Shown here in pieces: positions 34,005-44,690 of a DNA stretch of 64,000 nt (the stretch's first letter is position 1; the number at the start of each line of letters is the position of its first letter). The stretch comes from Gari tellinella (lineage: Eukaryota > Mollusca > Bivalvia > Cardiida > Psammobiidae), in assembly GCA_922989275.2 (NCBI GenBank), contig OV277867.1, positions 38,988,070 through 39,052,069 of the forward strand, in the 5' to 3' direction. A program made the translations under genes and the position numbers. The notes below the pieces were generated by a model, which had not been told where the DNA came from, made no database searches, and was given only the letters and a program-made list of their open reading frames with translations.

Positions 34005-34100
34005 GTGTGATCCGGGGTCTTGTATCAGTTTGAGTTGGTTGTGTATTCCAGACCTGGAATACACAAACCAATGAGGACTGATACAAGACCCCGGATCACA
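34005..34100. repeat. Isolated 96-bp hairpin
   Basis: GTGATCCGGGGTCTTGTATC and its exact inverse GATACAAGACCCCGGATCAC flank GTGTATTCCAGACCTGGAATA at the centre near 34,052. The middle arms pair imperfectly. It lies inside the 5.9-kb element and matches neither MITE hairpin class. Confidence 0.8.
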
Positions 34101-35639
34101 AACTATGATAGTTTTCCTTTTATTATAAACATTAACTTTATATAATGTTCTTATTTTACTTTATCTTATTAAATAAAAGTTAATTTAAAACTAGCTTAAA
34201 ATCTGGACTATATCTTCTTGCTCAATTGAATGACTAAATTCATGCATATGTTAAACTTTTGTCATTCAAAACGTCATCATTTATATTGATGACGTAAATT
34301 GATTTGTTCTCGACTTGATCCGCTTATTTTCATCAGCTCGATTGAGAAGTGTTTATTTCCAAAAAGAAATGTCATTTAAGCGTTTTAGAGCATGCATTAA
34401 ACTGTTTTAAGCTTCATCCTTTCGAGAAAAACATAATTGAAAGTGAGTGCTATGGATTATGCACGCTTCAAACGGAAACGAAATGTTCAAAAGGCATCAA
34501 CGCTTGGTTTCATCTATAAAAAAAAATAGCATCAAAAATTCAAAATCGGGAATACCGAACGTCATGCGCAAAGCTTCTTCATATAAAGCAGAATAATGTG
34601 AGATAAGCATAATGAGTTTACCTTATACATAATGGTGTTTTCTGTTTGTCAGAGTTTATCTTTCATGTGCTGACTTCGACATAATGAGTTGGGCTACCAG
34701 TTTCTGTTAAATCTGAAAAAAGACATAAGTATAAATGACTTGAAATCCGTGCAAGTCAATTTTGTTGAAAACAATATAGTATCGCGAAATTCCAGTGAAT
34801 TATGACAGAAATGTGCTTCCGTAGTTTTAAAAATCGAACAAGAGGCAGTTTTATTTTCACCATAATTTCGCTTTTATCGCTCTTTTCCTCATAATTCTTA
34901 TACCGATGTTCATGTATTAAATACTTTTACGCAAAAACTCAGTTATTTCATAAAAAAAATAACCAAAACCTGCAAGATTTAAATCAACAAATGTGCGGTG
35001 AAACTCGCCATTTTATTAAATTTCGTGTAATAATAAATACACAGACGAAATCGTCCGTCTTCAGTGTTGCAATTGAGATACGAATGTATTAATTTTGACT
35101 TACCAGTATCGCTTTATCAGCTTTTTTCGAAATAATTTACACCCGGAAGTAAATTTAAAACCTTGCGATCGCCATTTTCTTAGACATAATGATGTCATAT
35201 TGATGACGTCATTAGCTTTTACGTCATGATATACTTCTACGGTGTACTGTACATGCCATCGGATTTTGCGTAAAGTAGAGCGGATTAAAATCGATTTTAT
35301 TTAACTTTCCCCACCTACTCCAACTTTCAACTTTTTGCAGTGAGATAATATACATATCTAGTTTCGCCGACAACAATCAGAAATTCTTTTGCAATTTTGT
35401 CTAGGTCGAATTTTATATTGAATGGCCTACACGCAAATATCGCTAAACTGTAGGAAATTACCTTTTTCTGACATTTCAAATTATTGTTACTTTACTCTGA
35501 GTGGCAAAAAGTTTGGAGCCTGAGCAGACGCCGGTTTTCCCGGCGTCTGATCTGGCTCCAAACTGTTTGTAATAGAAATAATAGTTTTAGCGTAAACGCG
35601 TTTATTGGGAAAGAATAACGTTTTCTCCACTGTATCTGT

Positions 35640-35965
35640 TACATTTGTATCTGGTTTCCAATCATTACGATAAACTGTAATACAATTTCCCTCAGGTGGA
35701 ACACAATGTAACCCAACTGCAGAATTGAAGGTCCACGGAGGCTCGTGATATCGATTAGAAAATGTTTAATAAAGGCAAATGACACTTAAACCATGCATCT
35801 GTGCAACGTTTAACACGATTTTTGCCTATTAAATCCCACTGTGATTCGTTGGTTTTTGCTGCTCACGTATACGAAAGTTTCTACATTATCAGGAAAAAGA
35901 AGTATAATGTGTTGTGGGTTATCCATATAACACAGTAGATGCATGAATCGCAGTGTCCATATGTA
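35640..35965. other. Unassigned stretch
   Basis: Nothing recognised. Confidence 0.4.
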
Positions 35966-35967
35966 CT

Positions 35968-36095
35968 ACGACCCTCCCAACAACGACTCCCTCCTTACAA
36001 GACCTTTTTCGCAGTTCCCTAACAGGACAATAATGTTTAACGCTTTTGCTGCTGCAGACGACAGCAGATACATTACTGTAAAGCTGAAAAACATG
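35968..36095 (+). mobile_element. Family C MITE fragment
   Basis: ACGACCCTCCCAACAACGAC, TTCGCAGTTCCCTAACAGGA and CTGCTGCAGACGACAGCAG are the 5' part of family C. A family A copy is inserted at its broken edge and no C sequence follows. Confidence 0.7.
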
Positions 36096-36097
36096 TA

Positions 36098-36335
36098 CAG
36101 TGGAGAAAACGTTATTTTTTCCGTTTAAACGAAACGAAACGCGAACACTAAAACGTAGAAAAGTGCAACTATTTGACAATTCTGGTAATTCATGTTTATC
36201 TTGGTGGCAAACAGTTTCGAGCCTGATCAGACGCCGGGTTACCCGACGTCTGATCTGGCTCTAAACTGTTTGCAATAGAAATCATAATGTTAGCGTAAAC
36301 GCGTTTATTGGGAAAGAATAAAGTTTTCTCCACTG
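36098..36335 (+). mobile_element. Family A MITE
   Basis: TA-flanked and full length with a GGGTTACCCGACG hairpin tip. The left arm reads GTTTAAACGAAACGAAACGC, the variant subtype. Confidence 0.92.
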
Positions 36336-36339
36336 TATA

Positions 36340-37009
36340 CACGAGTAACGGTAACGTTCAATGCGAATTTAAAAATATCTTCTCTTGTTCTCCGAATCAT
36401 ATTGGCAATGACCTAAACCTAAACTTTCCTTGGTTAATTGTAGGGTTCCTTGAAAAATAATAGCTATGTTGAAAACCATTCAATTTAGTTCAAGGAGCGT
36501 TTCCATGGATACTAGTATAGGTAAAACTTATGGCCATTGTTAAACCTAGGTTGGACTTCTTTGTTATTTCTGTTACATATATTACATGTACAATGATTTA
36601 GTATTCACGTATGCATTTCCTTCATTTATTTAGTCATACTACATTGAATCTTACTTTAAGAAAATATCGTGCAAACAACAATATTGACGCAGCGGTGAAG
36701 GGGTCAAATAATCACGATTATTTTGAGCCGAGAGGGTTTAATGAAAACTGGAATTCTTCTTTACAGTTTCAGGAGCCAATCGGTTTTTAACATGTTGTCT
36801 GACAATTCATACTGTAGGTGTCTTGTAATCTCTCATAAAACTTGAATTGTCTTTTATAAACGAGTGTCTTACAGACGTCGTTGTGAATTTCCTTGCGCTT
36901 TGCCATCATAATAACGACCTTGTATGATACTGAAGCTGCAATGAGCTCAGTAAGGAAATCGTCGGCCGTCGGTGGCGATCAATTGCGAGTTAGCCACCGG
37001 TCTGAAATA
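36340..37009. other. Mostly unassigned stretch
   Basis: A short family B remnant (AAACAACAATATTGACGCAG, GCGGTGAAGGGG) lies at about 36,670-36,740. The rest is unassigned. Confidence 0.35.
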
Positions 37010-37203
37010 CAGTGGAGAAAACGCTATTCTTCCGTTCTAACGCAAACGTATTGCAACAAAATATAGAAATTTACAACTTTATGATAATTCTAACTACCAG
37101 TAGTTTTAATCTGAGTGGCAAACAGTTTTGAGCCTGATCAGACGCCGGATAATACTTTAAGCGTAAGACGCGGTTATTTTGAGATATGACGTTTTCTCTA
37201 CTG
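37010..37203 (+). mobile_element. Family A MITE, decayed and core-deleted
   Basis: It starts CAGTGGAGAAAACGCTATTC and ends GTTTTCTCTACTG before TA. The left hairpin arm reaches TGATCAGACGCCGG, but the right arm is missing. Confidence 0.8.
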
Positions 37204-37399
37204 TACTCTCCACGCTGCACACGGGGCACAAACTGCTTACCTGAACAGCAAACAGTGGTAACTGAACACGCTACTGGTAATTACAAGTTTGACAATTTTA
37301 CAGCTGTCTGCTTCGCGGCTTTATGGCATTTCCTCGCTGTGGCAATGGTGGATGAAGTCCCTGAAGTCATACAAGGCCAATTGTTGTCAAAATGCTTTT

Positions 37400-37795
37400 A
37401 TGGAAGAAAGTGCGATTTAGTGGTATCGGGCAAATCTTTTATTCTTTCATTCCACGTCTGACAAAATGAAATGTAAATACAATACAATAAATTGTAGAAC
37501 TATGAAGTTTAATGAAAGTTTGGCGATGTATTTGTTATCCTTATGTCAAGCAGTTTGGAGGAAGATCAGTTGTCTAGGTCGATTTAAGCGAGTTTGAAGT
37601 ATTCAGTTTCAGCTGTATATAACTGTTTGTTTACTTTTTCCTGGATATTTTGTTTGTGTAAAAAGCTCTCCTTAATGGTGGAAATAAAATATACTACTAC
37701 TACCAAACTGTTTGCTTTGCCATTGTAATTTGTAATAATAGTTATTACATAAACGCTGTTCTTAGGAAATAATAATTTCTTCTCTACTTTCAATG
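37400..37795 (+). mobile_element. Possible highly decayed family A copy
   Basis: AAGCAGTTTGGAGGAAGATC, ACCAAACTGTTTGCTTTGCC, ATAATAGTTATTACATAAAC and GGAAATAATAATTTCTTCTC resemble family A in order, interrupted by about 130 bp of other sequence. Confidence 0.35.
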
Positions 37796-37989
37796 TAATG
37801 GTTGTGTGAGTGTACATGATAGATATCAAGCGCTTATTTTATATGTGACACATTACTATTTAACAAACATTGGGAAACTATTGACACATTCTTGAATCAA
37901 ATCATTAAATAAAGAATAACGTTATGATAGAACGTCTCGTTTAATGAAGGATTGTTTCCTCTCCCAACAATGTATCAAGCTCGTTGATA

Positions 37990-38233
37990 CAGTGGAGAAT
38001 GTGTTCTTTCCCAATAAACGCGTTTATGCTAAAACGTTTATGTTCTCTACAAACCGTTTGGAGTCAGATCAGACGCCGGGTAACCCGGCGTCTGATCAGG
38101 CTCCAAACTGTTTGCCACTCAGATAAAAATGAAGTGTAAGAAATTGATAAAAATTGACATTTTCTACATTTTAGTGTTTTGCGTTTGCGTTTCGTTTGCA
38201 TTTAAATGGGAAAGAATAACGTATTCTCCACTG
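37990..38233 (-). mobile_element. Family A MITE
   Basis: TA-flanked and full length. The hairpin is intact around CGGGTAACCCGG. Confidence 0.92.
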
Positions 38234-38528
38234 TAACCCGTTTATTTTACAGATTTCATTATTCTGAGAAGCTTTAATGCAGTAGTTAGTGCCTCCCTAA
38301 AAGTACACTTGTGCGAAGTGAATTACATTCGTTCAGTAATTTGGAATGGGACCAGGCCCAAAAAGATACTCAACAAGAAAAGGTTATGGAAATCTCAGAA
38401 ACTCATAGAACTAAAGAACGCCAAAACAAACCGTCATCCATGCGTTTTTATGTTATTAAATACATTTTATCGGTTAAAAAGATATATCCTTTAGTTTGAT
38501 ATAATTTATATCCTTGCTGTAGAACAGT

Positions 38529-38784
38529 AGGCGTTTTCGACTGGCTAATTTTCGTGGAGCAACCAAATCTCGTAGAGCACATATTTTGTTCGACTGGTAG
38601 TGTGACGTCATGGTCCGACACGCCGTGGAGTACGAAAGATATCGGTTGTAAACCCTTGTTGTATTCGTTGAGCAATAGACGCCAAACACAGTCCATAAAC
38701 AATTTTTTGATTGGTCAGATCTGTTTCGTAGTGTAATCTCAATTGATGGAATAGCTAACGTTTTGCCAGTCGAATACGCTTAGT
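38529..38784. mobile_element. Candidate element with GCGTTTTCGACTGGC ends
   Basis: GGCGTTTTCGACTGGCTAAT at the left is matched inverted by TTTGCCAGTCGAATACGC at the right. No clear TSD beyond TA was seen. The interior has overlapping short frames on both strands, none of them recognisable. Confidence 0.4.
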
Positions 38785-39024
38785 GTCGAGTGATCTAGGG
38801 GTCAAAGCTGTTTCGCAAAATTAGTGTCTACAGAGTATTCCCTCTTTTTATGCAAAACAAATGACTGAGCTGTGAGTTTTCATAACTTGGAATTCAGTCA
38901 CGTGACATAAAGTATCTATGCATTTCATGACATTGTGTTTGGTTTAGTTTGATTAACACGGAACAGAATAATGTATTCCCCTTCTGCGTAAGACATCATT
39001 CGTGTATGCATGAGTATGCCTTAA

Positions 39025-39232
39025 CCCATTCACTACCTAACCCAGAATACACCAGTTGCTTGTAAACAGTTTGGACCCTTATCACACGCTGCGTAACGCG
39101 GCGTCTGATCTGGGTCCAATCTGCTTGACACTCATTAAGATTTTACGATAGTTATTTCACCCGATGTCTAAATTTGAGAAAAATGCAGACGACAATTGTG
39201 TGATGCCTATGGCGTCATGGCAATAAAGGGGG
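39025..39232 (+). mobile_element. Family L MITE (TTAA type)
   Basis: TTAA at 39,021-39,024. It starts CCCATTCACTACC and ends AATAAAGGGGG. The hairpin at about 39,063-39,130 uses TAAACAGTTTGGACCC...GGGTCCAATCTGCTTGA around GCGTAACGC. Confidence 0.75.
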
Positions 39233-39239
39233 TAACTCC

Positions 39240-39858
39240 TGGCAGAAAAGTCTAACTTCAGCTGGCGAATGACTTTCTGTTGATGTGTTTTGCATGTATT
39301 TTGAATAACATTTCCTCTCTTTCCTTTTATAAAAAAAAAATCTCAACCAACGACAAACAACTTGATTTTTCGTGAAAAATTTTTTTCTTTGGATTCAATT
39401 ATTTGCAAATGTCAGTAAAAATCATCGAGAATTAGGATGGTTGTCCGAAAGCACATCAATATTCCTCAAGGGTAGGATATTTAAATACACGGTAATAGAG
39501 TTGGCGATCTGATTACACTGGAAACGCAAATGAATGGTAGAATCAAGCAGCAATTGCACATAGCTAACAAGCGACATTGAAGGATGTGATGGCTTCGATG
39601 CTAATAAATCACGCTTTCTCTTGGGCGAATAAAAGGAGTCATCCGACCAGTGGCATTGTCAAAGATAGATGAGACATATGACTTTAATTGGCTTAGCATA
39701 ATTCATCAATGAGTAGGAAAATAACTAACGATAGATCGGTTACGGGTTGCTCAATGGCTGAAAGCGCATGGCTTGTAATCTGTATTCGATCATGTGTACG
39801 GTAGAATTCTTTGTTTACACTATTTAACCCATTCATGATAAAATAAATCGGGAGGAGT
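39240..39858. other. Unassigned stretch
   Basis: No gene or clear repeat. A weak tRNA-like word order near 39,750-39,805 was not accepted. Confidence 0.35.
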
Positions 39859-39861
39859 TTA

Positions 39862-40067
39862 CCCCTTCACCGCTTTGTTGTCGTCTGCTTCATTAGTGTT
39901 GTCTGCACGACACGTTTCAAAGATATATTCAAAGTTGTATGACTTAATTAATATCGATAAGGTGGTCAAACAGTTTGGGTTCTGATCAGACGCCGCGTTA
40001 CGCGGCGTCTGATCAGGACCCAAACTGTTTGCAAACACGTTTTAAAGCGTCATTGAGAGTTAAAGGG
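39862..40067 (-). mobile_element. Family B MITE
   Basis: It starts CCCTTCACCGCTTTGTTGTC and ends GAGTTAAAGGG before TTAA (40,068-40,071). That TTAA is also the left flank of the following G element. A full hairpin lies at 39,967-40,033 around GCGTTACGC. Confidence 0.88.
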
Positions 40068-40071
40068 TTAA

Positions 40072-40340
40072 CCAATAGCCTAATTCTTATTTTGAAAACT
40101 TGTTGCCACTTGCAGCTGGTTGAAAGTAAAGCTGAATGTACTTAAAATGGGCTTGTTACTTTACTTTAAGATACTATCCACTGGGATACAGACGATATTT
40201 CTTATGTTGAATAATTATACATTACATGTATAGTCACGAATGAAGAACGTTCTTCGTTCGTGGTATAGTATAACGTGGAAATGTTTTCCTCAGTGGAGGA
40301 ATAAGACGTAAAAATGCGTATAGATCTGTGGAGTAATGGG
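40072..40340 (+). mobile_element. Family G MITE
   Basis: TTAA at 40,068-40,071 and 40,341-40,344. It starts CCAATAGCCTAATTC and ends GAGTAATGGG. The type-2 hairpin is diverged (GGTTGAAAGTAAAGCTGAAT...TTACTTTACTTTAAG). It abuts the preceding B element directly. Confidence 0.75.
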
Positions 40341-40488
40341 TTAACAAAGATAATAGCCTCATTACGTCTTTTTGTAGATGAGTATTTCATTCTGTACATG
40401 GTTCAAGTTTGCCTGTGTTTGTATACCATATACAGCCTGACCACGATACCTTTTCCCTTTCATGGTCAAATTATTCGGGTTATTTTTA

Positions 40489-40646
40489 CCCCTTCACCGC
40501 TTTATTGTCGTCTGCTTCAGTATTGTTAATATCGATAAGAGTGTCAAACAGTTTGTGTCTTGATCAGACGTCGCGTTTCGCGGCGTCTGGTCAGGACCCA
40601 AACTGTTTGCAAACGCGCGTTAAGGCGTCATTGAGAGTGAAAGGGT
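40489..40646 (-). mobile_element. Family B MITE
   Basis: It starts CCCCTTCACCGCTTTATTGT and ends GAGAGTGAAAGGG. The 5' half is shortened. The hairpin GTGTCTTGATCAGACGTCGC...GCGGCGTCTGGTCAGGACCC is complete apart from mismatches. Confidence 0.8.
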
Positions 40647-40829
40647 GAAACCCGTTTGAGTCGAAATAACGTGTATTTCTACAGTTTATTTCATTAGTTC
40701 GAACTCAAGTCAACAACATTATTCTCCACGTACGGTGCAATGAATGGATGTAATATATGTGATGCCCTTGGATAACTCGTTTGGTTTTGGATTGGACTTA
40801 AATAAGATTAAAAAGAATACGTTCTTTAA

Positions 40830-41072
40830 CCCTTTGAACCCTAGTCCCGCATATATGCGTCCTTTTCAAACAGTATACATGTGAATAGCACACTTGTCCT
40901 GTGCAAATAGTGAAGACCCAGATCAGAGGGCTCCGTAAGGAGCCCTCTGATCAGGGTCATCACTATTTGTCATAATGCCAAACATTGACAAAAACAACCT
41001 TTAAAAGTCTGAAATAGACTAGACTAAAATGGAAACTGGAATTGTCCATTTAAAGTTTCAGGGAGGAAAGAG
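40830..41072 (+). mobile_element. Family E MITE
   Basis: TTAA at 40,826-40,829 and 41,073-41,076. It starts CCCTTTGAACCCTAGTCCCG and ends TCAGGGAGGAAAGAG. The hairpin is CAAATAGTGAAGACCCAGAT, AGAGGGCTCC, GTAA and the return arm. Confidence 0.88.
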
Positions 41073-41077
41073 TTAAT

Positions 41078-41232
41078 AAAGTCGAAATACTTCGACTCGC
41101 TTAAATCGATCGTACTGTACCAGTATTTTATAAGTAGAATTTCGATAACTATATCTCACTTAAGTCGAATATACCAGTCAATATGGTTATGTTCGAACTG
41201 ACGCGAGTTCGAAGTATCGAGTTTCGACTGTA
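41078..41232. mobile_element. Possible pogo-like MITE
   Basis: GTCGAAATACTTCGACTCGC at the left and GAAGTATCGAGTTTCGACTG before TA at the right are partly inverse. The right end, read inward, is CAGTCGAAACTCGATACTTC, typical of pogo/Tigger-type ends. Confidence 0.4.
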
Positions 41233-41408
41233 ATTATAGCTGATTTCAAATTTGGATGTGAGCTGTTGTAATTCCTTTCGACTTATTCATTATATTCCAA
41301 CATAACGCTTAGCAATGCAAATCGAGATATGGAAATGCCGGTTTGTTTCTTTTCAATGAGTTGATGCAAGCTTGAGAACATTTAATTAAATAATGGTTCT
41401 CTTCTTAA

Positions 41409-41600
41409 CCCCTTCAATTTGGTGGCGTCTTCAATTTTAATAAATTGTCTGTTTTTATTTCTAAAACTTAAAATCTAGGTATTTTGAGAAATATTGAAAT
41501 TAGTGTCATTCAGTTTTGATCCTGCCCAGACTTTGCGTCTGATTAGGATCGAAATTGTTTGCAAATAGCCATTGTACCGGGGTCAAGGCAGTGAATGGTC
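41409..41600 (+). mobile_element. Family L MITE, degraded
   Basis: TTAA at 41,405-41,408. CCCTTCAATTTGGTGGC then CAGTTTTGATCCTGCCCAGA and CTGATTAGGATCGAAATTG form a reduced hairpin. The right terminus is uncertain. Confidence 0.5.
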
Positions 41601-41609
41601 TGAAGCTAA

Positions 41610-42530
41610 ATAACACAAAACGTTTACCATAATTTTACGTATTTTTCTTCTTGATACTTCTCTCCATCAAGAATGATGCTTATGAGAAGACGCTGTATCA
41701 TAAACTATTATTTACAAATGTGAAAGTGATAAATATACAGTGAATTGATAACAAAATAAAAGCAGTATATAGAGGACAATTGGTTTTTTTCAGTATAAGA
41801 TAGAAAGTTAATCCATTGAGTGAAGCCACTCGTGAAAATATAACAGTCTGATGTTCACGAAATGGATTAAATTCGATCTTAAACTGAAAAAATACACTTA
41901 TTCTATTTATTTATGCTTTTAAGCCACTTTTTAAACGAAATTGTTCGACAATTGTGAAAGCGAAAGTACATGATTTACCCCGTGTTGAGCCCCAAGTTTA
42001 CATCGAACACATGAACGAAACAGTTTCCCGTACGATGACGTCACTGATTTATTGATTTGACGTCATCCGAATTACGTCGTTGCTCCCGATTTTGGATTTG
42101 CGTTCTTCCGTTGAGTGGTTCGCGACAAATCTGACTGTCGGAATTTAACGATAAGACACGATTGACTACGATTTTTGGGGAGCCCTTCGGGGAAAATTCA
42201 TAATAAAAGCGCACGTGGCGATAATCCCACTGCTGAAAGCAGAGAAATTATCAAGTGATAATCCACTGCTATTTCGTGGTAATCCACCGAAAAGCATAAA
42301 TAAAGTAATTTAAATCAGATCTACAATAACGGGTATGGTGACAATGGTCTTGAAGTCAATAATTGTTGATGTCATTTGGGCAATGACTGGTAGTAAGTTC
42401 CGTTGTGGGATGTTTCTAGGATTTAAGGTCTAGGTCTTTACAGTTGTTGAGAATTGGACAATTTACTCGACTGTATAATATGATTGAGTGATAAACTGAT
42501 ATTACCCAGGATACCAATTAGTGTGGCCCC
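41610..42530. other. Unassigned stretch
   Basis: No gene was recognised. Two TGACGTCA octamers (42,034-42,067) form an inverted pair separated by about 14 bp. They look like CRE/ATF sites, but there is no supporting promoter or exon. Confidence 0.35.
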
Positions 42531-42536
42531 ATTAAC

Positions 42537-42744
42537 CCTTATCCTGCTGCAAGGTCGTCTGCTTTGAAATTGTCGTCTGAAAAAAATTGTTTAATTTAGA
42601 CTCATACATTTTTTTAATTAAAGAAACCTAAAGACGAGCGTCAAACAGTTTGTTTCCAGATCAGACGCCGCGTAACGCGGCGTCTGATCTAGATCCAAAC
42701 TGTTTTACAAAAGCCATTGCAGTCGCGATCAGTAGGATAAGGGT
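42537..42744 (+). mobile_element. Family K MITE (TTAA type)
   Basis: TTAA at 42,533-42,536 and 42,745-42,748. The ends CCCTTATCCTGCTG and AGTAGGATAAGGG are inverted. The hairpin at 42,641-42,708 is CAAACAGTTTGTTTCCAGAT, GACGCCGCGTAACGC and a return arm. It uses the same cassette as families A and B under different ends. Confidence 0.85.
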
Positions 42745-42917
42745 TAAATCGTTTATGTACTTAAATGTTAATACACTAAATTTGTTAATCGGTGTGAATG
42801 TATTTACTCGATTAATCAGAGACAAGTGTCTACTAATAAATGATAAATCGGAATTTTAGCATTAAAGGCAATTTATCAATTCAAACTTGTCTTACACTTC
42901 TTACTTTTAATATTTAA

Positions 42918-43080
42918 CTCTTTACCCAATAGAATGTTTCTAGTTTTGTAAAACAGGTGACCACTTAGAGCAGGATGAAAGTAAAGCAGAATGGCCTGAA
43001 AGCGCACTCGGCTTCACTTTCAGTCTGTCTTAAGCTATTGTCTGCAAGGATGTATAACAAAATAAATATTTAAAAACGTG
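42918..43080 (+). mobile_element. Family G MITE, 3' truncated
   Basis: TTAA at 42,914-42,917 precedes CTCTTTACCCAATAGAATG. The hairpin is GATGAAAGTAAAGCAGAATG...GCTTCACTTTCAGTCTG, followed by TTGTCTGCAAGGATGTA. The right end is missing. Confidence 0.65.
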
Positions 43081-43139
43081 TTTAGTTTAGTGTACCCTTT
43101 ATTCTATGGTTGTTTCCGTTCTAAAGATAGTTAAATGTA

Positions 43140-43385
43140 CAGTGGGGAATCTGTAATTCTTTCCCATTTAAACGCAAACGTACGCAAACGCAAAGCACTA
43201 AAACGTAGAAAAGAACAACTTTTGGACAATTCTGATATTTCATGTTTATCTTGGTGGCAAACAGTTTGGAGCCTGATCAGACGCCGGGTTACCCGGCGTC
43301 TGATCTGGCTCCAAACTGTTTGCACTGCAAATAATAGTTTTAGCGTAAACGCGTTTATTGGGAAAGAATAACAGATTCTCCACTG
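43140..43385 (+). mobile_element. Family A MITE
   Basis: TA-flanked and full length with an intact hairpin. The left TIR reads CAGTGGGGAATCTGTAATTC. Confidence 0.93.
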
Positions 43386-43398
43386 TAACTGTGTAATC

Positions 43399-43580
43399 AT
43401 TTCACTCTCAATGTCGTCATAAAGCGCATTTGCAAACAGATTTGATCCTGATCAGACGCCGCCGTAAAACTGTTTGTTACCTGTTTTGAAATTACGTCAG
43501 TTATACTGCTTTAAATCTTACTTTGAAACAATATTGCAGACGACAATGATGAAATAGACGACAATATGGCGGTGAAGGGG
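43399..43580 (+). mobile_element. Family B MITE
   Basis: It starts CATTTCACTCTCAATGTCG and ends GGCGGTGAAGGGG before TTAA. The hairpin is asymmetric: CAAACAGATTTGATCCTGAT, GACGCCGCCG, then AAACTGTTTG without the inner return arm. Confidence 0.75.
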
Positions 43581-43607
43581 TTAAAATCGCACGACTAATT
43601 TGATCAT

Positions 43608-43690
43608 GAAAAAGTTAAAGCAGGCAAGTAAAGCAGCCTGATGATATTTCTTCATGAGAATTATGCTTTACTTTTACAGTTTTAGTAAGA
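43608..43690. mobile_element. Family G fragment
   Basis: TTAAAGCAGGCAAGTAAAGC and TATGCTTTACTTTTACAG are the two arms of a decayed type-2 hairpin. Confidence 0.4.
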
Positions 43691-44104
43691 CATCTGATTA
43701 TGTACACTTCGCTATTCGACTTTTTAGAACACCTAAGTCGAATACTTAAGTGTTGTTGTCGTCGACAATTAATTAAAGAATTGATTAATCATTCATTCAC
43801 AAGTGAGCACCATCAATATGTATCAGTACTAAAACAAACGATCAATTTCATCATTGTCACTTCCAACTTGAATCCTCTGTGTATACTTAATATTTTCCTA
43901 CAAACGATTATTTGTTGTGTTTTATCTGTTTAATAACAAAAAATAAATGCTCATAGTATTCCGTATAACAATAAAACTGTTTTAATATGTTGCAGTTAAT
44001 CTCAGAAAATCGTCTTTTACCGTTACTGTGTGAACAACGAGTAAATTAATCATTTGTAGACAATACGGTTTCCTGATCAGTACCTTCACTTTTTATACCT
44101 GGTA
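43691..44104. other. Unassigned stretch
   Basis: Nothing recognised. Confidence 0.4.
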
Positions 44105-44108
44105 TTAA

Positions 44109-44345
44109 CATATTCAACCCTAGTGACGAGTATACTCGTCATTAACAAACATTGTACATGTGAAGAGCCAAATGTGAGCAATTGTTTTTATCCATAGAAT
44201 ATTGTCCACACTTCACTTATTATAAACGTACATGTACATTGTATATTGACTTTTTTGGAAACAATTGTAGACCAATATCATACAGCTCCTGAAGGAAGTT
44301 TCTGATCAGGGTCTACACTGTTATCTTGGAGAATATATTTTACTT
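44109..44345 (+). mobile_element. Family E MITE, degraded
   Basis: TTAA at 44,105-44,108, then CATATTCAACCCTAGTGACG and GAGTATACTCGTC. The hairpin is partly kept (AATTGTAGACCAATATCATA...TGATCAGGGTCTACACTG). The right end is not recognisable. Confidence 0.6.
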
Positions 44346-44447
44346 TGGAATTATTTCCTTACATCATTCGCCAATGTAGCACTTCAGATTATAGCTATTC
44401 GTGGTCACGGTGTTTTATATATGACTATTAAATGGAATAATGTTTAA

Positions 44448-44513
44448 CCCTTATCATGCTAATCGTAGACGATTATTATATTTAGAGTAGGTGATAATTC
44501 AGCATGATAAGAG
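44448..44513. mobile_element. Very short TTAA element
   Basis: TTAA at 44,444-44,447 and 44,514-44,517 encloses 66 bp with inverted ends CCCTTATCATGCT and AGCATGATAAGAG. It may be a family K-like element with its core deleted. Confidence 0.65.
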
Positions 44514-44517
44514 TTAA

Positions 44518-44690
44518 CCGTTTCACTCTCGATGACGCTTTTAAACGCGTTTACAAACGCGTCTGATCAGGACCCAAACTGTTTAACACTCTTATCGATA
44601 TTCATTAAGCCATGCAACCTTAAATCTCACTTTGAAACGTGTCATGCAGACAACAATACTGACGCAGGCGACAATAAAGCGGTGAAGGGG
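44518..44690 (+). mobile_element. Family B MITE
   Basis: It shares the TTAA of the preceding short element, starts CCGTTTCACTCTCGATGACG and ends GCGGTGAAGGGG before TAAA. The left hairpin arm is largely deleted (TTTACAAACGCGTCTGATCA) while the right arm is present. Confidence 0.8.

Larger units (their letters stand above)
29557..35429. mobile_element. 5.9-kb element with TAGGCCATTCAAT ends
   Basis: The left end TAGGCCATTCAAT and right end ATTGAATGGCCTA are exact inverses. Further in, GACCTAGACAAAATTGCAAA at the left pairs with TTTGCAATTTTGTCTAGGTC at the right, so the TIR exceeds 50 bp with a short gap. CAC is present on both sides (29,554-29,556 and 35,430-35,432) but expected only once in an intact family A arm (compare the copy at 2,546). 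A 3-bp TSD is therefore likely. A TA duplication is the alternative. No transposase was recognised. The interior contains direct repeats, a possible nested element, a tRNA-like sequence and an exon-like remnant. Confidence 0.8.
29507..35632 (+). mobile_element. Family A MITE split by a 5.9-kb insertion
   Basis: The left TIR (CAGTGGAAAAATGTTATTC) and CCCGTTTAAACGCAAACG run to 29,556. The hairpin and right TIR resume at 35,433-35,632 and end CTCCACTG before TA. The interruption is described separately. Confidence 0.88.

Noticed and set aside
34623..34712. Possible non-coding first exon on the minus strand (TTTTTTCAG acceptor, ATG, AAG|GTAAAC donor)
   Set aside because: The reading frame after the ATG closes after eight codons, and splice-like words are common in AT-rich DNA. 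There was nothing else to support it.
38310..38735. Overlapping frames on both strands
   Set aside because: They have mutual antisense overlap, no domain signature, and lie across the edge of a candidate inverted-repeat element.
39750..39805. Possible tRNA-like sequence (GCTCAATGGCTGAAAGCGCA...GTATTCGATC)
   Set aside because: The word order is suggestive, but the B box is poor, no stems pair and there is no terminator.
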